Positions 43,410 through 51,422 of a DNA stretch of 64,000 nt are shown one piece after another; within the stretch, counting starts at the first letter, position 1, and every line of letters begins with the position of its first letter. The DNA comes from Haliscomenobacter sp040403615 (GTDB taxonomy: Bacteria; Bacteroidota; Bacteroidia; Chitinophagales; Saprospiraceae): the NCBI RefSeq assembly GCF_040403615.1, contig NZ_JBBAKG010000028.1, positions 9,484-73,483 of the forward strand. Direction: 5' to 3'. Under the pieces are notes generated by a model. The model ran no database searches. It was not told the origin of the DNA and saw only the letters and a list, made by a program, of their open reading frames with translations. The translations under genes were made by a program, and so were the position numbers.

Positions 43410-45971
43410 TTACAGCCATTTGATCAAGCTCAGATCCTGACGGTGTGGCAAACTTTCGTGCTTTGGGTACAAACGGAAACCATATTCGTATACACCCGAC
43501 ATTTGTGGGTTTATTTCTGATTCAAACGTAGCAATATCTCCGGTACCGAGTGTCAAAGACAAAGGATGGGTATTGCGCAGTTCCAATTCTGTATCACTCT
43601 TGCGTTTGAAAAACAATACTTCGATCCCCAAATGCTCTGGTTTGACGCCATTGCAATACACTTTGACCCCCACTTTGAAGCTTTCCCCAATGGTCAACGA
43701 ATAATTATCGGTATCAAAAATATCGCGATCCACCAGGTGAATACCCGACCAACGCTGTTGCATTTGTTTTTTCCAATCCGCCATAACCTTGGCGTCTTTG
43801 AAATGGTCTTGCTTGAGTTGTCCGCCACGCTTGGCCAACTTGTTGTAGTAGCGGGCAAAATAATCGTCCATCATGCGCTTCATGGTAAAACGAGGCCCTA
43901 CTTTGGAGATAACGTTGCGAATGTACTGCACCCAATCTTCGGAAATACCTTCTGCGTTGAGGTTGTAGTAGGTTGGAATGATTTCTTCCTCAAACGTATT
44001 GTAGAGCGTTTCTGCATCCAATTCATCCTGCAGTACGGGATCGTCATAAGTGTTTTCGAGGGGAAGTGCCCAACCAGAGTCTGAGCGATAACCTTCTGCC
44101 CACCATCCGTCCAATACACTGAAGTTCATTACCCCATTCATGGCTGCTTTCATGCCTGAAGTACCTGAAGCTTCCAAAGGACGCGTTGGGGTATTGAGCC
44201 AGATATCTACCCCCTGTACCAGTAATCGCGCCATTTCCATGTTGTAGCCTTCCAGGAAAATCACTTTTCCTGCAAATTCCGGACGTTTGGACAGGTTGAC
44301 GATGTCTTTGATGAGTTTTTGTCCTGGTTGGTCAGCAGGGTGAGCTTTACCAGCAAAAATAAACATTACTGGACGCTGTTTGTCTCCAACCAATTGAGCC
44401 AAACGCTCCGGGTTTTGGAACAACAGGTTAGCCCGCTTGTAAGTAGCAAAGCGACGAGCGAAACCGATAACCAACGCGTTTTCAGGAATATTGTTGAGTA
44501 CTTCAAAGATGCGTCCTGGTTTTTCACCACGTCGCGTCAATTCGGTCTTCATTTTATCCTTTACGTAGTGCAACAAGCGGTTTTTCAGCATCTTGCGGAT
44601 CTCCATAATCCGATTCGCCGGGATTTTCTGAACGCCTTCCCAATTCTTGAGGTCGGCTTGGTTCTTGATGAATTTATCCCCCGCGTATTCCTGAAACAGC
44701 TGGTGCCAATCGTTGGCAATCCAGGTAGGGTAATGCACGCCGTTGGTTACAAAACCTACGTGCAATTCCTGCTGGTTGTAGCCCGGGAACATCGTTTTGA
44801 ACATCTGCTGAGAAACCAGGCCGTGCAATTCACTTACTCCGTTTACTTCCTGGCACAGGTGAATGGCCAGGTGACTCATCGAGAAAGGTTCTTCGTTGTT
44901 GGCAGCATCGATGCGGCCCAGTCCCATAAAATCAAACCAGGTAATGCCCAACTGCGAGCAATACTCCGTCATGTATTTGCGCAACAATTCATCGGTAAAG
45001 TAGTCGTGGCCAGCAGGTACCGGGGTGTGTGTCGTAAACAAGGAAGAGGAACGAACCACTTCCATCGCTTGAGGGTAAGTCAGGTGCTGATTGCGAATCA
45101 ATCCGCGCATTCTTTCCAGGCCCATAAATGCAGCATGTCCTTCGTTGCAATGGTAAATATCAGCCTCAAAACCAAGTGCTTCCAAGGCGCGAATTCCTCC
45201 AATACCCAAAAACATTTCCTGCTTGAGGCGGTGTTCTTTGTCTCCACCATACAAGTGGTGCGTAATAGAGCGATCCTCCCAGGAGTTCTCATTCAGATCC
45301 GTATCGAGCAAGTAAAGTGGGATACGGCCAACCGGCAATGCCCAAACCTTGGCAAATACCTGACGGCCAGGCATATCAATGGTTATTTTGAGCCACTCGC
45401 CGTTGTTGTCACGCACTGGGTGCATCGGCATCTTGGTGTATTCCTGTGGCGTATAGTTGTTGACCTGATCGCCATACAAGGAGATGCTTTGCTCAAAATA
45501 GCCATAGCGGTACAAGAGGCCAACTCCAGCCATATTGACGTTTTCGTCACTGGCTTCTTTCAGAAAATCACCAGCAAGTACACCCAAACCACCAGAATAG
45601 AGCCGAGCAGAAATATGCAAACCAAACTCCATGCTGAAATAAGCAATTTTGGGGCTGTTGATTGCAGGTTTTTCTCCAAGGTATTTTTTGAAAGACGCAT
45701 GAGCTTTGGACATTAGGCTCATGAATGATTTATCTTTCAACAACTCTTGTGCTCTTTCAACACCGAGTTGATCCAGTATTGCGATTGGATTGTAGTTGAG
45801 CGCTTCCCAGTTTTCCGGACTGATTTGTTTAAACAGCTCGGTAGCATCTTGACTCCAAGACCAACAAAGGTTGTTGGCCATTTCTTGTAGGGGTTCAAGC
45901 TCTTCTGGCAAGCGAGATTCAATAAAAATGCGCTTTAGTTTGACACTGCTGTCATTTAAATGCTCAACCAT
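43410..45971 (-). CDS. glgP: alpha-glucan (glycogen/maltodextrin) phosphorylase
   Basis: 853-residue GT35 enzyme releasing glucose-1-phosphate from alpha-1,4-glucans in the cytosol. The N-terminal ~110 residues form the DUF3417 domain found in the short-type phosphorylases (LPEELEPLQEMANNLCWSWS). Core motifs: YFSMEFGLHISARLYSGGLG (quoted in part), EGHAAFMGLERMRGL, FTTHTPVPAGHDYF, VTNGVHYPTWIA, and the PLP lysine in EASGTSGMKAAMNG. The C-terminal ~90 residues are a beta domain (YCNGVKPEHLGIEVLFFKR). Nothing else of glycogen metabolism is next to it, so it is probably transcribed alone. Confidence 0.95.
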   Translation of the reverse strand: MVEHLNDSSVKLKRIFIESRLPEELEPLQEMANNLCWSWSQDATELFKQISPENWEALNYNPIAILDQLGVERAQELLKDKSFMSLMSKAHASFKKYLGEKPAINSPKIAYFSMEFGLHISARLYSGGLGVLAGDFLKEASDENVNMAGVGLLYRYGYFEQSISLYGDQVNNYTPQEYTKMPMHPVRDNNGEWLKITIDMPGRQVFAKVWALPVGRIPLYLLDTDLNENSWEDRSITHHLYGGDKEHRLKQEMFLGIGGIRALEALGFEADIYHCNEGHAAFMGLERMRGLIRNQHLTYPQAMEVVRSSSLFTTHTPVPAGHDYFTDELLRKYMTEYCSQLGITWFDFMGLGRIDAANNEEPFSMSHLAIHLCQEVNGVSELHGLVSQQMFKTMFPGYNQQELHVGFVTNGVHYPTWIANDWHQLFQEYAGDKFIKNQADLKNWEGVQKIPANRIMEIRKMLKNRLLHYVKDKMKTELTRRGEKPGRIFEVLNNIPENALVIGFARRFATYKRANLLFQNPERLAQLVGDKQRPVMFIFAGKAHPADQPGQKLIKDIVNLSKRPEFAGKVIFLEGYNMEMARLLVQGVDIWLNTPTRPLEASGTSGMKAAMNGVMNFSVLDGWWAEGYRSDSGWALPLENTYDDPVLQDELDAETLYNTFEEEIIPTYYNLNAEGISEDWVQYIRNVISKVGPRFTMKRMMDDYFARYYNKLAKRGGQLKQDHFKDAKVMADWKKQMQQRWSGIHLVDRDIFDTDNYSLTIGESFKVGVKVYCNGVKPEHLGIEVLFFKRKSDTELELRNTHPLSLTLGTGDIATFESEINPQMSGVYEYGFRLYPKHESLPHRQDLSLIKWL

Positions 45972-46105
45972 TATAATTCAATTTTGTGAACAATAACACG
46001 GTGGAAAGGTACGGCTAAAATCCTAAATTTTGATGCCGAGAAGAGGATTGAAAATAGAACAAACGTTTGCAGTGGATAAATAGACAAGGAGAACGATGAC
46101 GTTTT

Positions 46106-47266
46106 TCACCTGACTTTTGCCCTAAACAAGAAGACGCCCAAGCCAAAATTTAAACTTAAATTACTCAATTTAAAGTCGTTGTCAACGTAAGCAAATTTTT
46201 GGATGATCAATTGATCGCTGTTGGTATTGCGCAGGTTTTGTAATGTATAGGTGTATTGTGCATCCATCAAAAAGAACAAGCGGTGCAAGTGTAATTTTAA
46301 TCCAGCTCCACCGATTACCGAAAACGTATTGGATTTTCGGTAATCGCCAATATACTCCGAGGGAGAAACAATGGCAGCAGTGGGGTCAGATTGGTAAGTG
46401 AGCTTCAGTGTGCTCAATTTGGCCGTATTGCTCAGTAGATAGTCAAAACTACCTCCCAATTTGAGGTAAGGAATCAAATGGCGATTCACAATCTCGTCAC
46501 GCGGAACCAGATTGAGTGACAAATAAACCGGCGCCCGCAGCCAGAGATGCTTTTCTGCCACAAAAAGCGAGGCGTTGTCAATTTCTCCATTTTGGCTTTC
46601 TACATTTTCCAACTGCATTAAATATCGAAACGAATAGCGTGAAACGGTTACGCCGAAATGCAAATCAAAATTAGAATGCCGGTATAAAGCCATTCCAATA
46701 TCAACGCCACCCTGGAAACCCCAGCTGATGTCGTAATCTCCATCAGCGCTCTTAAAAATTTGCTCGCGGCTGGTAATGCTTGCGCCCGGCAAGGTAGTTG
46801 AACTTAAAAATTGAGCTGAAGTGAAAAGGATTGGCCCAAAACTGCCCGATATCTCCGCACATGGAAAACTGATTACCTGCTGACGCAAATAGCGCATTTC
46901 CGGTATTTCGGCATTTATTTTGTAAAACGGATCGACTTGTAGCAATTTCAATAAGGTGTGCTGAGCCAAGCTGGTACTGTCCATAAAGATATAAGCTTCC
47001 GTAGAGAGATTGAGCGCTGTACGCCGAAAACTCCGACTTTGATCTCGATCATAAGGGCAATCCCCCAGAACAGCAATGACTTGACTGAGTTTGCCTTTTT
47101 CATATAACTGACTGGCTTGACTGAGGTTATCCTGACAACTGTCTCTTTGAGCCGCCACAAATGTGCGGCTGAAGAGCAGGAGCACTACAACCATTCCTCC
47201 CAGATATGAGCTGGGGCATGAGTACCCGTTTAGGGCTGGGCTATAGGTTTTCAATTGCCACCACAT
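46106..47266 (-). CDS. outer-membrane beta-barrel protein with N-terminal TPR-like region (fourth gene of CHAT-STAND operon)
   Basis: 386 residues. A long signal region precedes a hydrophobic core, MVVVLLLFSRTFVAAQ; an internal ATG at 47194 is an alternative start. The mature N-terminus (about 45-130) has helical repeats (DNLSQASQLYEKGKLSQVI, LSTEAYIFMDSTSLAQHTLL, KLLQVDPFYKIN). The rest is an alternating-pattern barrel (SFGPILFTSAQFL, NFDLHFGVTVSRYSFRY, YLKLGGSFDYLL) ending in LSNLSLNFGLGVFLF near the C-terminus, typical of a Bacteroidota outer-membrane protein. Its start overlaps the WD40 gene by 16 bp, so it is coupled to the CHAT-STAND-WD40 genes. An outer-membrane partner is unusual for an NLR-like set. 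Confidence 0.75.
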   Translation of the reverse strand: MWWQLKTYSPALNGYSCPSSYLGGMVVVLLLFSRTFVAAQRDSCQDNLSQASQLYEKGKLSQVIAVLGDCPYDRDQSRSFRRTALNLSTEAYIFMDSTSLAQHTLLKLLQVDPFYKINAEIPEMRYLRQQVISFPCAEISGSFGPILFTSAQFLSSTTLPGASITSREQIFKSADGDYDISWGFQGGVDIGMALYRHSNFDLHFGVTVSRYSFRYLMQLENVESQNGEIDNASLFVAEKHLWLRAPVYLSLNLVPRDEIVNRHLIPYLKLGGSFDYLLSNTAKLSTLKLTYQSDPTAAIVSPSEYIGDYRKSNTFSVIGGAGLKLHLHRLFFLMDAQYTYTLQNLRNTNSDQLIIQKFAYVDNDFKLSNLSLNFGLGVFLFRAKVR

Positions 47267-49563
47267 ACCTTCTGTTGTTTTATATCAGTGCCAAAAAAAC
47301 GACGCCAATCGGTGCTTTCCATTTCATCATAACGGGGCGAAAGGTAGCGGGCACGCAACTGATTGCAAAGGTGTTCGGCATAAACCCTGGGATCGAGGTT
47401 CCAAAAAGCGACTTCCCCATTTTTGGTTCCCACCAGTAAAAAACGCTCATCTGGTGAGAAGCAGATTGAAGTAGCCCAACCCTCGTGGTCTTCCAGCAGC
47501 AAAGGCTGGTAAGTAGGATCGCTTTCATAAATTTTCAAGTCCCACAACGTTGCCCGACCGTCCAAACTGGCCGCAGCCAGGTATCGTCCATTGGGGCTAA
47601 ATGCGAGATGGACAATCGGCGACTGGTTTTGCTTGAATAGAGGTACCAGGTTGTTGATATCGAGGGTTGCCACATCCATTCTACCCAACAAAATCTGGCC
47701 ATTTTGGAAACCAAAAGCCATCAGTCCTGCCCCGCTACTTTGTTGTGCAGCTAGCCCTGTCAAAACGCCATAATTGCTTTGAAGCGTAATATTGCGGGTA
47801 TGTCTTTCCTGGCGTACCATGCGGCCATTGATCAAACCTTCGATGTTGAATTCGGTATCTCCATCGCGGTAGATGAATTGCGCGCTCAAAGGAATCATCC
47901 CCCGATCGGTTTCCAAAAATGTGCTCGCTCCTGAGTACAATTTAGGAATATCGCGCATTGGAGCATTGCTCCCGCTCTTATAATAAGCATGTCTGAATCC
48001 CATTCCGGCCACAGCCCCGGTATTGTTGAGAAAGTGGCTGGCGGTTATCTCTTCGTGGGATTTCCCTTTTGGCCAGGGAATCCGTTGGGTTGTTTTGTTG
48101 CCAAAATTGTACACTTGCATGTAATTCAGTTCTCCTCCCACCAACAACTGATCTTCGTTGGCACTTAGTGAAAGTGAATTGTGTACGGCATCCCCATCAA
48201 AAGGCAATAAAGTTCGACGGTGGGCGGGTACGCCTAAAGCGTTCCATTCATCAATGTCCCATTGAATCACTTTGCCATCACTCCCAGTTGTAAAAAATCG
48301 TTTGCCATTGCTTTGAAAAACAATGTCGCGGATCGAACCTTCCTGGGCTTTTGATCTGAACTGGGTGGATGGATCTACGTCTTTGACGGCGTAGTACAAT
48401 GCATTGTAGATATAAGGGTGGCGTGTCAATCCCAACTCAGGGGAGGAACTGACAATATTGTAAGCCTGCCGTGCCACCAGAGCTTGCAAACGCGGATCGT
48501 CAAGTTCCTGACTCTTGAGGGCCGCATTGAGGGCAATGACAGCATTGCTGAAAACTACAGCGCGTTTACGGGCTTTCTCGGCATCTTTTTCTGATTGTTC
48601 GGCCTCTTTGCGCAAGCGTTCTGCTTTTTCCGCCGATTGTGTGGCTTTGGCTTCAGCCTGCCGGGCAAGTTCGCTAGAGCGAATGGCATTGGCTGCTTCT
48701 TGCTTAGCGCGATTTCTCTCACTTTGTGCTTGCCGGGCATTTTCATTGGCACGAGCGGCTTCAGCTTTGGCTTGGGCCGCATATTCTTTTGCGACCTTGG
48801 CCAATGAATCTGCTCTTTGTTTTTCAGCAATGGCAAAATCCAGACTTTGCTGAATCGTATTTGCAGATTCTTTTTCAGTATCCAGTGCTTGATTTAAGCT
48901 ATCACGGCTTTCATTGAGTTGCAGATTTATTTGTGCCAATTTCTTGGAATTCTTTTCGGCTACACGACTTTGAAACCAAGCTAATAATGCCATTGCAGTG
49001 ATGGCCATAAAAATTAAAACAAACAAATAGCCTCTCCGCCTTTTGTTGCGCTGGATTGCTTCCCGAGATTCCCTTACAAAATCAGCCTCTTCAGGATTTA
49101 ATTCTAATAATTCGATAGAGGAGGTAATGTAATTGAGGTAATGTTCATCCAGAAACTCCTTGCGTTGCATGCGGTCTCGAATGGTTGAGCGCATGGTACG
49201 CAATACCCGGTTTTCGGCTTCTACTTTTTGATAAGCACGTTGTGCCAAAAGGTTGTTGCTCAATTCATATTTGCCGCCTGAGGTTTTACGCAACAAATTG
49301 GTACTGGTCATTTGAGCCAGAACCCGTTCTATCTTATTGCGGGGAATTCCCTTTTTGGCATACAGCTCATTTGCAATGTTGTCTTCGCTGAGTTGAACCC
49401 GATTCCCGCTTTGTACAAACATAGACAAAACCTTGTTGCCCATGCCCCGGTATTCTTCCCCGAGGATGGCTTCGATTTCGCGAACCTGCTGATCGAGCAG
49501 GTCTTCTACCATGTTGTTTCCCATGCCCAATTTACTCAGGCTGTCGAGCGTAATTCTTTTCAA
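47251..49563 (-). CDS. membrane-anchored coiled-coil/WD40 protein carrying the winged-helix end of the split STAND module
   Basis: 770 residues. Residues 1-115 align by eye with the post-ATPase part of the first STAND module in the neighbouring gene and look like its helical plus winged-helix domain (VLSMFVQSGNRVQLSEDNIA ... GGKYELSNNLLAQRA). The usual HDSLA-type motif is degenerate (NNLLA). Next come a basic stretch and one membrane helix (about 179-197, YLFVLIFMAITAMALLAWF), an Ala/Glu-rich coiled coil (about 200-338), then WD40 blades (IRDIVFQSNGKRFFTTGSDG, VHLAFSPNGRYLAAASLDG, SICFSPDERFLLVGTKNG). The start is a TTG at 49563 overlapping the previous TGA; an ATG at 49524 is the alternative. 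The basic residues before the helix predict N-in, C-out, so the WD40 domain would be periplasmic. Confidence 0.82.
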   Translation of the reverse strand: MKRITLDSLSKLGMGNNMVEDLLDQQVREIEAILGEEYRGMGNKVLSMFVQSGNRVQLSEDNIANELYAKKGIPRNKIERVLAQMTSTNLLRKTSGGKYELSNNLLAQRAYQKVEAENRVLRTMRSTIRDRMQRKEFLDEHYLNYITSSIELLELNPEEADFVRESREAIQRNKRRRGYLFVLIFMAITAMALLAWFQSRVAEKNSKKLAQINLQLNESRDSLNQALDTEKESANTIQQSLDFAIAEKQRADSLAKVAKEYAAQAKAEAARANENARQAQSERNRAKQEAANAIRSSELARQAEAKATQSAEKAERLRKEAEQSEKDAEKARKRAVVFSNAVIALNAALKSQELDDPRLQALVARQAYNIVSSSPELGLTRHPYIYNALYYAVKDVDPSTQFRSKAQEGSIRDIVFQSNGKRFFTTGSDGKVIQWDIDEWNALGVPAHRRTLLPFDGDAVHNSLSLSANEDQLLVGGELNYMQVYNFGNKTTQRIPWPKGKSHEEITASHFLNNTGAVAGMGFRHAYYKSGSNAPMRDIPKLYSGASTFLETDRGMIPLSAQFIYRDGDTEFNIEGLINGRMVRQERHTRNITLQSNYGVLTGLAAQQSSGAGLMAFGFQNGQILLGRMDVATLDINNLVPLFKQNQSPIVHLAFSPNGRYLAAASLDGRATLWDLKIYESDPTYQPLLLEDHEGWATSICFSPDERFLLVGTKNGEVAFWNLDPRVYAEHLCNQLRARYLSPRYDEMESTDWRRFFGTDIKQQKVCGGN

Positions 49564-51422
49564 GTGCTCAGCAATTTATGCATGTACAATTGCAGAAAAG
49601 TCAAATTGATTTTACCGTCCCCTTCCATCACATTGTCTAAAATGCGCTCCATCACTTTATCATCCTCCAATTCGACCGCAGCATAATGCAAATTTCGGCG
49701 AATCACATCGGTGGTTGTAGACTTGTCTAAATATTTAACGCGCATTTGTTCTTCTAAAATACCCGGGATATAGGTCTCAAGGTCTTGCAAATTGGCAAAA
49801 AACTCATCCCGAATCACCAACACGAGATCACAATTGTGGTTGCCATCTAACAAATGAGCCAGATGTCGATAAAAAAGCTCCAATTGGGTGGTTTCTGGAA
49901 TCCAGATAAACAACTCTTCCAATTGATCAAAGATGAGTACTTTTCGTTCATCCGGGGCGATGGAAGGGGCATCAACACCAAAAAAGAGGGTTAAGAGCAG
50001 CGGTGTATCTTCTTTTTTGGGTGGTTTTAAAAATATTTCGGTGAAAATAGTTTGCTCGAACAATTCCCGACTCAGGGCAATATAGGCAGTGCGAAACAAC
50101 TGTTTCACCCTGGGGATCAATCCTGCCCGGATTAGGGATGTTTTGCCTACGCCAATCGGCCCAAAAACCAGGGTTGTACGCACTTCGGTATCGTTGACAA
50201 CCTTATCAAACAGTTCACGGATTTCTTTTTCCCGGCCAAAAAACAATTCTGCCATCTCTGGTTCATAGGCCGAAAAATTGAGGAAAGGATTGGCGGGCAG
50301 TTGTTGCGCAGGCACCTGCAAAGGCATGGGCAAGCCCGCAGTTTTGGTTTGGGACAGCTTCAGTGCCAGACTGTCGTGTACCAACTCGTACTGGTCGTTG
50401 TCAAGCGGTCGCAAGATGCGGTGATTGACAAAAAATTGGAGGTAGTTAAAATGCTTTAAACGGCCCAATTCTGGCATGGCGCGCTCAATGTATTGGCGTT
50501 TGATGGGTATTTTGGTGCCTTTATCGGATACAAAGAGTTTGAGCCATTTCAAACCCAACTCCCTGGAATCAATTTCCTGGGCAAACACATCGAGTTGCTC
50601 GTCGAGAAAGTCGCGCAAAACATCTTCAATGCGGCCAATTTCATTGACCAAATCTTGATCAAACACCACTTCGGGGCCACCGCGCAATGAGGCGACACGG
50701 TACAATTTGTCTAGAAACACCTGAAGGTAGGTCAGTTGTACCCGTCCCATGCCTTCGGTTACTTTATCGATGATGGTCTCGGCAACCATATCGTCGCTCA
50801 GTACCACTTTGACTTTGTCGTTTTGAAGGGTATTGATGATGACCTTTTTGGCATTGCCTCGACTCATGGGCTCTACCCGCAGACGTTTGTCAAAAATTTG
50901 GGGTACTGCTTTCTCAAAAGCCGATAAATGCCCGAGGTATTCTTCGCGGATAACAATAATTAACTTGCAAGGAAGTTCGGCTTGCAGCAATTTTTTAACG
51001 GTTTTGATAAATACAGCCTCTTCCTGCGGAGAACCCAAAATGAACAATTCTTCAAATTGATCAAAAATGAGGTAAATCGGGCGCAAGTAATCCAAATACA
51101 AGGAATGGATCATTTGATCCGGGGTGAAATCGGTTTCAAAAGCACCTTCCAGATCGTGTTTTTTCAATTCATCGCAAAAAGAATCATTGAGGTTATTTTT
51201 GCGGCGAATGGTGATGTCAAACAAATCGCTGGATTCAAATTTTCCGGCCAGACCACACTGTACCAAACTGGTTTTGCCCGTACCTGACACGCCATAAACC
51301 AGCATTAAGTTGGTTTGAAAGCTCATTTGATACAGCAATTCTACTTCCCCTTCACGTCCGAAGAAGATTTCGGTATCTGCTTTACCGTAGGCATCCAAAA
51401 ACTTGAAAGGTGTACGGGTCAT
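49560..51422 (-). CDS. tandem nSTAND ATPase
   Basis: 620-residue cytosolic protein with two STAND NTPase modules. Module 1 (about 10-360): FFGREGEVELL, Walker A YGVSGTGKTSLVQ (43-55), Walker B IYLIFDQFEELF (116-127), sensor-like LIIVIREEYLGHL, then a winged-helix region ending YELVHDSLALKL. Module 2 (about 378-620): FFGREKEIREL, Walker A FGPIGVGKTSLIR (420-432), Walker B KVLIFDQLEELF, LVLVIRDEFFANL. It stops at LTFLQLYMHKLLST, the position equivalent to LTYLQVFLDKLYRVA in module 1; the missing winged-helix part starts the next gene. STAND proteins act as signal-gated oligomerising switches. ATGA overlap with the CHAT gene upstream, TTGA overlap with the WD40 gene downstream. Confidence 0.88.
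   Translation of the reverse strand: MTRTPFKFLDAYGKADTEIFFGREGEVELLYQMSFQTNLMLVYGVSGTGKTSLVQCGLAGKFESSDLFDITIRRKNNLNDSFCDELKKHDLEGAFETDFTPDQMIHSLYLDYLRPIYLIFDQFEELFILGSPQEEAVFIKTVKKLLQAELPCKLIIVIREEYLGHLSAFEKAVPQIFDKRLRVEPMSRGNAKKVIINTLQNDKVKVVLSDDMVAETIIDKVTEGMGRVQLTYLQVFLDKLYRVASLRGGPEVVFDQDLVNEIGRIEDVLRDFLDEQLDVFAQEIDSRELGLKWLKLFVSDKGTKIPIKRQYIERAMPELGRLKHFNYLQFFVNHRILRPLDNDQYELVHDSLALKLSQTKTAGLPMPLQVPAQQLPANPFLNFSAYEPEMAELFFGREKEIRELFDKVVNDTEVRTTLVFGPIGVGKTSLIRAGLIPRVKQLFRTAYIALSRELFEQTIFTEIFLKPPKKEDTPLLLTLFFGVDAPSIAPDERKVLIFDQLEELFIWIPETTQLELFYRHLAHLLDGNHNCDLVLVIRDEFFANLQDLETYIPGILEEQMRVKYLDKSTTTDVIRRNLHYAAVELEDDKVMERILDNVMEGDGKINLTFLQLYMHKLLST

Noticed and set aside
44319..45716. 465-codon plus-strand open frame
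   Set aside because: Opposite strand of the clearly real glucan phosphorylase gene; no recognisable motifs.
49555..49575. Programmed -1 frameshift between the STAND and WD40 genes
   Set aside because: No canonical X-XXY-YYZ slippery heptamer at the junction; stop-start coupling through TTGA is simpler, so frameshifting is kept only as an option.
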